From JAWXCM01 sp034408745 (GTDB taxonomy: Bacteria; Acidobacteriota; Terriglobia; Bryobacterales; Bryobacteraceae), in assembly GCA_034408745.1 (NCBI GenBank), contig JAWXCM010000102.1, forward strand, positions 1 to 23,266: a stretch of DNA of 23,266 nucleotides, written 5' to 3'. The notes beneath the pieces were generated by a model, which made no database searches, was not told the DNA's origin, and saw only the letters and a list, made by a program, of their open reading frames with translations. The position numbers and the translations under genes are program-made. This document shows, one piece after another, positions 16,141 through 23,266 of this stretch. Within the stretch, counting starts at the first letter, position 1; every line of letters starts with the position of its first letter.

Positions 16141-17013
16141 TTAGTCGGTGCTGTAACTGATCTCGGTGCGTCGTAACTGCCAGACTGAAAGGGCTAACAT
16201 CGCGACAGATATGAGGATGGGAGCGACGATCGCCACCACCACGGCTTCCGGCTCCTCCGTAGTACCAAGAAGAGCACCGGCTCCCTTCTCCTGCACAAGC
16301 ACCGGAGTCAGCGACTGCAGGTAGTGCAAGACGCCGACCCGCTTGAGCCACGACGGCAAAAACGCGTTTACGCTCTCCCACGTCAGAAAAACCACAGCCG
16401 GGATGATGGGATTCCTGAACCGGATACCCATCCAGAGGAATACCGAACCCCAGGCCAGGCAGGCCAGCGAGGTGATTACCATGTACCACCCGAGTTGTCC
16501 GAGTCCCGGTCCGCTGTACAGAAACTGGTTTACTTCGAATTGTGCATAATGCGCATACATGCCGAAAAAAGTGGCAAGCATCGCGAGGCCGAAGAAGCAG
16601 ATTGCCGTGACGGCGCCGGCGAAATACTTGGCGATTACCAGCACCTCCCGGCGAACCGGTGCGAGGAAGTAGTAGTGCAGGCTGCGCTCCACGAACTCGC
16701 CGCGGAACAGATAGGTGAATATCCCGAGACAGCCGAAAAATACACCTGGGCGCAGGAAGAACACCTGGAACAGCACCGCCAGAATCTGCGTGTCATGGGG
16801 CATATCGTGCCGCCCCCGAATACCCCGCTGCATGGTGACAATCGAGTGCATCCAGACCACTACAGCCGGAGCCGCAGCCAGAAGATAGATCCAAAATCCG
16901 CGCTTCGTGATGAAATTGCGCTTCAATTCCATCCAGAAAATAGACAGCGTCTGACTCTTCCGCAGGGCGAAGGTCCCGGTTGCGGGGCTCGCGGGAATGG
17001 CAGCGGAACTCAT
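16141..17013 (-). CDS. ABC-2-type transporter permease (second pair)
   Basis: The 290-aa membrane protein has about six hydrophobic helices, for example FWIYLLAAAPAVVVW, VFFGCLGIFTYLF, AICFFGLAMLATFFGMY, MVITSLACLAWGSVFLWMG and VVAIVAPILISVAMLALSVW. The segment RGEFVERSLHYYFLAPVRREVLVIAKY is typical of ABC-2 permeases. It would form an exporter with the ATPase encoded just upstream. Its ATG overlaps that gene's TGA as ATGA (17010-17013), which implies translational coupling. Because that ATPase frame is broken, the permease may depend on the first ATPase of the operon or be idle. Confidence 0.85.
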   Translation of the reverse strand: MSSAAIPASPATGTFALRKSQTLSIFWMELKRNFITKRGFWIYLLAAAPAVVVWMHSIVTMQRGIRGRHDMPHDTQILAVLFQVFFLRPGVFFGCLGIFTYLFRGEFVERSLHYYFLAPVRREVLVIAKYFAGAVTAICFFGLAMLATFFGMYAHYAQFEVNQFLYSGPGLGQLGWYMVITSLACLAWGSVFLWMGIRFRNPIIPAVVFLTWESVNAFLPSWLKRVGVLHYLQSLTPVLVQEKGAGALLGTTEEPEAVVVAIVAPILISVAMLALSVWQLRRTEISYSTD

Positions 17014-18023
17014 TGATTTACCCCTTCTGCACCGATCAGGTACTGATAAACGGACAACACATCGTCATCGGCGGGTGACACCGATTCCAGCCCGATGCCG
17101 TCCTCGACAACGATGCGGTTCAGCGCCAGGTAGAATCCGTTGGCATCGGTTGTACGAATCAGTACGCCGTGCCCACGCACGCCTTCTGCCGGCACCAGCT
17201 TCGCTTCCACCACAGACCCAATCGAGAACAGCTTGGCAGCGAGCGCGCCGGGCTGGTCGCAGCGAATCAGGACCTGCATCGGATGATCTTTGACCTCTTC
17301 GCGAACGCCGCGAATCTGACCCTCCGCCACCACATAGCCGTAGCTGAGGAGGATCACCTGGTCCGATATCTGGTCCACCTCGTGCAGAATGTGGCTGGAG
17401 ATGATGACGTGTAGCCCCTTCTCTCCAAGCTGCTGAAACAGCGCCATCGTCTCGGCACGCGCCATTGGGTCAAGACCGTTGAGCGGTTCGTCCAGCACCA
17501 GCACCTTCGGGTCGTGCGCGATCGCGTACGCCAGACGAATGCGCTGCCGCCTGCCTCTGCGCTACCCGGCAACCTTCCGGTCGGCGGCGCCCGCCATGTT
17601 GACCGACTGAATGATCGCGTCGGCCTTGTCTTCGGCATCGACTTTCGAATAACCGTGCAATTTCAGACCGAACTCGACGAATTCCCGCCCGGTAATTCCC
17701 TTTGCGAAGGAGTCGAACTGGGTGCAGTATCCGACTAATCGGAAAAATGTCTCCGGATCGCTGGGCTTGTGGCCGAGCACGGTCACTTCGCCGCACGTCG
17801 GACAGATGAGCCCCGTCATCAGATTCATCAGCGTCGTCTTGCCCGAGCCGTTCGGACCCACAAGACTGGTGATGCCGGGAGGAATGCGCAGGCTGACCCT
17901 GTTAACGCCCAGCACATCGCCATAGAACCGGGAGACGTTGGTGAAGACGATGTCGCCCTGGTCTGCGACGGCAGGTTTATCGTTGGGCTGAGCTGTCCAG
18001 TTTTCCACGTTAGCCGCCGCCAT
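17010..18023 (-). pseudogene. ABC transporter ATP-binding protein interrupted by an in-frame TAG
   Basis: The frame encodes 337 codons with a stop at codon 154 (TAG, 17564-17562). Before it are Walker A GPNGSGKTT and the Q-loop region GYCTQFDSF; after it, in the same frame, Walker B VLVLDEPLNGLDP, the switch region HVIISSHILHEVDQI and a C-terminal domain. The stop lies exactly where the paralogue has its signature YSLGMKQ; here it reads stop-R-R-G-R-R-Q. An ancestor coding YSRGMRQ would need only three base changes. Length and frame are otherwise intact, so this is either a recent nonsense event or a consensus error. The start ATG 18023 overlaps the upstream permease stop as TAATG. The frame extends upstream to 18113, but that part is inside the permease. 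Confidence 0.8.
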
Positions 18024-18922
18024 TATGACACCACCTCCCGGGCGCGGAGTTTCTGATTCAGCAGCCATATGCAGAATGCAATGATGCACAGCATGGCGGT
18101 CCACGCAGCCCACTGCGGGACGTCGTCACTCATACGGACATTGAACAGATCGCCTATGAGTGTGCGTTTGGGCGGAACCTGCAGCAGTTTTGCCCAAATC
18201 ACAGCGATCAGGTGCCCAGGGTTCAGCAAATACCCGTAATTTGTTTCCAACACCCTGTTTACGATCGCGCTGAGTGCACCGCTAATGAAGAAAATGCCAA
18301 ACAGCAGCGCGCTCGCCATAATTCTCCAGCGAACCCAGGCTGAAAGCGCGAGACCGAGAATCGAGATCAACACAATCCAGAGCGCCGAGCCCCAGAACAT
18401 GCCGTTGATCAGATGCAGGTTGTTGGCACCCCAGTCGCCTCCCTCGAGTCCGGCGTGCATCAACCACAGCAGGCACCCTGGGACCCAGGTAATCAGCGAC
18501 AGCGGAATCAGCAGCACGGCCATTTTTCCGAGGACGTACTCCGCCTTTGAAATCGGCCTGCACAAATACAGAGGCAGAGCGTTGTTGGCGAGATCAGGCC
18601 CGATCAGCCCGGGCGCCGCATACGCGGTCATCAGGAAAGAAAAGAACGCCTGGACACTGAGGAACGCCGCGAAGAAGTTCGCATCAATCGGCATGATCTT
18701 GTCCGCCGAGACGCCAATCACAGACATCGCGCTGGCATTGAAGCGCAGGTAGACCGCGGCCCCGGCGATTATCGGGAAAATGTAACAGGCGACGGAGTAG
18801 CCGATCACCAGGCGCGACTGGAATAACTGCTGCAGCGAATATTTCGCCGGCACCAGCCAGCGTGACCATTCGCTGGTCAGGCCGCCTTCGTAGGACTTGT
18901 AATAACGTTTGTAGACAGCCAT
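18023..18922 (-). CDS. ABC-2-type transporter permease (first pair)
   Basis: The 299-aa membrane protein has helices at LVIGYSVACYIFPIIAGAAV, VQAFFSFLMTAYAAPGLI, MAVLLIPLSLITWVPGCLLW, ALWIVLISILGLALSAWV and ASALLFGIFFISGALSAI. The loop GPDLANNALPLYLCRPISKAEYVLGK is the motif of ABC-2 export permeases. It starts one base after the stop of the first ATPase, so the two are the likely complex. The N-terminus, MAVYKRYYKSYEGGLT, is cytoplasmic. Substrate is unknown; exporters of this type move drugs, lipids or peptides. Confidence 0.87.
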   Translation of the reverse strand: MAVYKRYYKSYEGGLTSEWSRWLVPAKYSLQQLFQSRLVIGYSVACYIFPIIAGAAVYLRFNASAMSVIGVSADKIMPIDANFFAAFLSVQAFFSFLMTAYAAPGLIGPDLANNALPLYLCRPISKAEYVLGKMAVLLIPLSLITWVPGCLLWLMHAGLEGGDWGANNLHLINGMFWGSALWIVLISILGLALSAWVRWRIMASALLFGIFFISGALSAIVNRVLETNYGYLLNPGHLIAVIWAKLLQVPPKRTLIGDLFNVRMSDDVPQWAAWTAMLCIIAFCIWLLNQKLRAREVVS

Positions 18923-18923
18923 T

Positions 18924-19838
<915 letters not shown>

Positions 19839-19840
19839 GG

Positions 19841-22393
19841 TTAGTTACGGATACGATGCAACTCTTTCGGAAGTTCCTTCTGCCCGGTTAACTTTCCGGC
19901 ATTTCCGAAAAATTGTGTCGCAAATCCTTTCATTAGCAGATTCGCCGGTTCCAGCTGGCTGGCCAGCTCGATTCGGTCCGCTTCTCCGTACAGGCAGATC
20001 ACGGTTGCGCTCATGCTGGCGGTCAGTTCTTCCGCCTGCTTCTGTTGTTCCGGGGTCATCTTCACGGAGGAACTTGCCGCTTCACCAACCATGCGGATCA
20101 GGTCGCCCGCATTCTGATAAATCATGCCAGAGAACGATGCGCGGCTCTCGCGAGGCAGCAGTTTGCTGAATTCCTGCGAGCGCGCCAGGCTGATACCGGA
20201 AGCGCGGTCGCGCAGTGCCCGTTCCAGCAGCGTCCGGCTGGATCCCGCCACCAGATAGCCATCCACATAGGTGTAATGAATCTCCATCGGCACCTTGTTG
20301 AAAGGCGACTTCATGGAGTAGTACGTTCTTCCGTTGACTGTCTCCTGCTTCAGCGCCACTGCGGGCTGATTCTGCTGGACCATCTTCTCACTGGCCACAG
20401 TAACGATTTTCTGGATCGCTGCCTGAAGCCCGGCCGCATCGCGGACGTCGCCGATTAACTTCCAGGAGGGTACCGGCACCAGCGGACCGTCGATGGCGAA
20501 GGTGATCTCACCGCCCAGGTAGCCTGCCAGTTGCTCGATTGTCACGCCGAACATCTGCTCGAACTCGGCCGTATCGAACTTTTTGCCGTCCGCCATCGCA
20601 ATCACATCCTGCAACATCTGCGCCGGCTGCTTCACTACGAACGCCGCCGCGAACTGCGCGCCGGGGGATACAAATTCGAGGCTGCCCATCGAACCCGGAG
20701 CGGCCAGCCAGGAGGCGATGCCTTCCCGCTGTCCTGCAAAGGAGACGACCGCGGAGTACTCGGTCTTCCCGTTGACTTCCTTCTGCTCGGCGATGAAATG
20801 CCGGATCTTTTCGATACCGGCAAACTTCGGCGGGCGTGTCTCGCCGCGCGCCATGCTCTCCAGGTCGACGGCCACGAAAAGGCCGGCACCGCGCCGATAT
20901 ACCGAAGAAATCGTCTGTCCGAATGAGCTCTGTCCGAACGCACTCGCGCCATGCTGGGCGGCTTCCATCAGCGGGCCCGGCTCGCCGATAATGACCTTGT
21001 TACCCGCGTAGACGATGCTTGCTTTACTCATGGCTTTGGGGTCAGCGCCCGCCTTTGCCAGTTCGCCCTCGATGTACTCCTTTAGCCCGGGCCGGTTGGC
21101 TTCGGCAATGATCACACCGGAGAAATTCTTGCCAGGTTGCGCTGCCAGCAGGATCTCGTCGCCGATGTAATCGCCAAGATGGCTCAGCTGCGTCGTGATC
21201 TTCTCAAACTGTGGGATCTGCTTTTCGAGCCATGCCGCCAGAGGCGGGCTCTGCTTCGCCTGATCGCTGACAATGCGTTGCAAGTCGCGAATCGCACCGC
21301 TCAGGTTGGGAAGGCTCACGTAGATCATGGTGCCTTCGGGAACCGAATCGATCAGCCGGCTGCTGTAGCGCAGACCGGGCATATGCACGTCTGACAGCTT
21401 GTTCTTAATCTGCGCGAATTGCTTCATCAGCGCGATGTACTGATCGAAGTTCTTGCTCCACGCGATGTCGTCTGGCACGGACGTGCGGGCAATGCTCGGA
21501 TGCGTGCTCACCTGATCGCCGGCGTGGAGCACGTCGTTCGCGGCGCCGTGCTCCACATGGACTTCACCTTCGACCACGGACACGCGGGAACCCGCGACGC
21601 CGCGGTTGACGGAGAACACAGTTCCGGTGACCGAGACACGTGAATCGCCGGAAGCGATGTATAAATGACCGCTGCTGCGCTTTGCAGCCTGCACGATAAT
21701 CTGGCCTCGGCCGAGACTTACCGTGGTGTCGCGACGTGTAGCGGCGACCGACAACTCGGCGCGCTCGCCCACCTCGACAGAGGACCCGTCAATCAGTTGC
21801 ACGCTGGCGTATCCGCCGCCAGCCGTTCGCAGCACGACGCCTTCACCCAGTTCGGCGCCCGCGGCCACGGGTAGCAGCGAGTTGCCCTGCAGCTGGTACA
21901 CGCCGCCTGAAGCACTCAACACGCGGGCCCGGCTGCCGGTGGGGGCCGGTCCGAACCGTTCCCAAAAACGCCATGAGCCGACTCCGAAAGCCAGCATCAG
22001 CATTGCGGCTACGGCCCATTTCGAGGGCATCCAGAACGGGGCCGGCTTCTTCGTCGGCGTGGACGGCGGCATGGCGACCACCTTCGGTGCGGCGCTTGCG
22101 TGCAATGCACGGCGGCATGCAACACACTCGTGGAGATGATCCTCTACCAGCATGCGACGGGAAGGCGTCAGTGAATTGTTCCGGTATTCAGGAAGAAGCG
22201 CCTGAAATCCGGCACAATTCTCGATGGATTCCGGACCAGTGGCAGTGGCGGCCTGAAGCCGGGCCCATCCACGAGCCCTGGCTTCTGCCACAACCTGAGC
22301 ATCCGGTTCGCCGACCCGTACTTCGTCGAGCAGCGCGTCGAGCACGGTTTCCGGCATTTCATTGTTGTTGTTGTTCTCGTCCGTGCGGTTCAT
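19841..22393 (-). CDS. Zinc-finger anti-sigma / FecR-domain / DUF3352-like membrane protein
   Basis: The 850-aa protein joins several parts. A cytoplasmic N-terminus has a zf-HC2-like zinc finger (Cys60, then His86, Cys90 and Cys93 in HLHECVAC), typical of anti-sigma factors. One membrane helix spans about residues 125-145. A FecR domain follows at about 155-320 (LIDGSSVEVGERAEL, VTGTVFSVN, VVEGEVHVEH). A long periplasmic part from about 350 resembles DUF3352 (EGTMIYVSLPNLSGAI, LGDYIGDEILLA). Its ATG overlaps the sigma factor stop as ATGA, so it is the likely partner that holds or releases that sigma factor. Residues 7-11 are five Asn from a repeated GTT/AAC tract. Confidence 0.82.
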   Translation of the reverse strand: MNRTDENNNNNEMPETVLDALLDEVRVGEPDAQVVAEARARGWARLQAATATGPESIENCAGFQALLPEYRNNSLTPSRRMLVEDHLHECVACRRALHASAAPKVVAMPPSTPTKKPAPFWMPSKWAVAAMLMLAFGVGSWRFWERFGPAPTGSRARVLSASGGVYQLQGNSLLPVAAGAELGEGVVLRTAGGGYASVQLIDGSSVEVGERAELSVAATRRDTTVSLGRGQIIVQAAKRSSGHLYIASGDSRVSVTGTVFSVNRGVAGSRVSVVEGEVHVEHGAANDVLHAGDQVSTHPSIARTSVPDDIAWSKNFDQYIALMKQFAQIKNKLSDVHMPGLRYSSRLIDSVPEGTMIYVSLPNLSGAIRDLQRIVSDQAKQSPPLAAWLEKQIPQFEKITTQLSHLGDYIGDEILLAAQPGKNFSGVIIAEANRPGLKEYIEGELAKAGADPKAMSKASIVYAGNKVIIGEPGPLMEAAQHGASAFGQSSFGQTISSVYRRGAGLFVAVDLESMARGETRPPKFAGIEKIRHFIAEQKEVNGKTEYSAVVSFAGQREGIASWLAAPGSMGSLEFVSPGAQFAAAFVVKQPAQMLQDVIAMADGKKFDTAEFEQMFGVTIEQLAGYLGGEITFAIDGPLVPVPSWKLIGDVRDAAGLQAAIQKIVTVASEKMVQQNQPAVALKQETVNGRTYYSMKSPFNKVPMEIHYTYVDGYLVAGSSRTLLERALRDRASGISLARSQEFSKLLPRESRASFSGMIYQNAGDLIRMVGEAASSSVKMTPEQQKQAEELTASMSATVICLYGEADRIELASQLEPANLLMKGFATQFFGNAGKLTGQKELPKELHRIRN

Positions 22394-22914
22394 CGGATAC
22401 CTCCAAGTTCTTTCTGCAGGCGGGCGCGGGTGCGGTGTAAGGTGACGGCGACAGTGCCTTCGCTGGTGTTGCAGATTCTGGCGACTTCCGCGTTGTCGTA
22501 GCCCTCAAAATAGCGGAGAACAAACATCTCCGCCGCTGTGTCATGCAGTTTGGAAACGGCAACGCGCATACGTTCGCGGAGCTCCGGTGAATGGTGATCC
22601 CGGTCGGGTTTCCAGCCCGGATCGGGCGGGGCTTGCTCTTCGAGGGGCGCCGCGGGGTTGGCCTTGCGGGAACGAACCAGGTCGAGCGCCGCGTTCACCC
22701 CGGCGCGATACAGGTAGTTGCCTGCGTCGTCCACCGACTCGAAGGAGTGTTCATTCCGGAGCAAACGAAGGAAGACGGTTTGCACAACGTCCTCCGCATC
22801 CGACGGATTCCCGGCGATACGGTAAGCCGCCCGGAACACTTTGTCGTGGTGAGCGACGTACAACCGCTCCAGGTCGGGCAGAGATTTGGGGGCCACCCCG
22901 CTATTTTCCGTCAT
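22390..22914 (-). CDS. ECF-type RNA polymerase sigma factor
   Basis: The 174-aa protein has sigma region 2 (DLERLYVAHHDKVFRAAYRI, then SDAEDVVQTVFLRLL, residues 14-52) and region 4 (LHDTAAEMFVLRYFEGYDNAEVA followed by the recognition helix TSEGTVAVTLHRTRARL, 123-167). The linker is Pro-rich. It would direct RNA polymerase to a small regulon, probably including this operon. ATG 22914 fits the family length. ATG 22986 in the same frame starts with the same MTEN and would add 24 residues. The frame stays open to the window edge, but that part is not sigma-like. The stop overlaps the next start (ATGA). Confidence 0.92.
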   Translation of the reverse strand: MTENSGVAPKSLPDLERLYVAHHDKVFRAAYRIAGNPSDAEDVVQTVFLRLLRNEHSFESVDDAGNYLYRAGVNAALDLVRSRKANPAAPLEEQAPPDPGWKPDRDHHSPELRERMRVAVSKLHDTAAEMFVLRYFEGYDNAEVARICNTSEGTVAVTLHRTRARLQKELGGIR

Positions 22915-23266
22915 CACGCCTGTCGCGCGTTGCGCGGCGTGGAGCGGGGGTGGCGTTCCGGCCGTCGTTCGTATGTTTTCTGTCATCACCGGCATTGCTC
23001 GCTTCCACCCAGAAGACGGAAGGTATGCCGGTCGCATTAACAAACGGCTGCATCTGGCCGAACCCGGAATTGCGGTAACGCGAGAGCCCGTGGGCCTTGC
23101 GGGCGGAGTCGTCGAGCGTTTCGAACGTGAGTCCGCTGGTGTTGGCGAACTTCTTCGCGACGCCGCGTCAGCCTGCAGGTCCGCATGAAGCACAGTCACC
23201 CGGATGGCGCGAAGCCTCCCGAGATCTTCGCCTATGCCAAATGGAAGCTCAGTGGAGGTCCGCCGC
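22901..23266 (-). pseudogene. Frame-disrupted redoxin-like remnant (partial)
   Basis: Coming in from the right edge, one minus-strand frame reads ELPFGIGEDLGRLRAIRV then TVLHADLQADA up to about 23161. The sense continues in another frame from 23155 (KKFANTSGLTFETLDD, then GQMQPFVNATGIPSVFWVEA) to TAG 22903-22901. Joined, the two read like the middle and C-terminal half of an AhpC/TlpA-type thioredoxin-fold protein (LTF, TGIPSVF). A single lost base near 23156 would explain the break. The first frame itself runs on without a stop into the sigma gene. Family assignment is by eye and uncertain, and the catalytic Cys region lies outside the window. Confidence 0.4.

Noticed and set aside
22886..23188. 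Plus-strand frame ending at 23188, and an ATG at 23185 opening a frame to the right edge
   Set aside because: The first is antisense to redoxin-like and sigma sequence without a family match; the second has only 27 codons in the window and cannot be supported.

Overview
The window is about 60% GC, with closely packed genes on both strands. Its proteins look like an Acidobacteriota genome of the Bryobacterales/Solibacter type: a secreted beta-propeller/phosphoesterase fusion, a secreted subtilase with a PA insert, an LTxxQ protein, and an ECF sigma/FecR/ABC operon. That placement rests on protein style, since no rRNA or other phylogenetic marker is present. No tRNA, rRNA, CRISPR array, insertion sequence or phage gene was seen.

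Left third (1-7.4 kb): the last codons of an unknown gene; a secreted YncE-like/phosphoesterase protein; purH; on the minus strand a secreted alpha/beta hydrolase and a metallo-beta-lactamase-fold gene that has lost its HxHxDH motif; then a plus-strand pair, a fumarylacetoacetate hydrolase and a fructose-6-phosphate aldolase-like transaldolase.

Middle (7.4-16 kb): an LTxxQ periplasmic protein divergent from a large secreted S8 protease, which is followed by a small membrane protein. A minus-strand translation operon, trmJ-like > prfB > sua5-like, has the classic RF2 programmed frameshift. It is divergent from a YihY/BrkB membrane protein, and the two start codons share a CATG. Next comes a minus-strand pair made of a tiny helix-turn-helix protein and a beta-hydroxyacid dehydrogenase. 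Between them lies a 16-bp hairpin that takes in the dehydrogenase's Shine-Dalgarno sequence.

Right third (16-23.3 kb): one minus-strand operon with overlapping or nearly touching genes. The order is ECF sigma factor > 850-aa zinc-finger/FecR/DUF3352-like membrane protein > ABC ATPase > ABC permease > second ABC ATPase > second permease. The second ATPase has an in-frame TAG inside its signature motif. Upstream of the sigma factor are frame-disrupted remains of what looks like a redoxin.

The most notable signals are the hairpin-masked ribosome binding site, the one-polypeptide sigma regulator in an exporter operon, the RF2 recoding site with a UGA-ended minigene at its start, and three damaged genes (MBL, ABC ATPase, redoxin-like).
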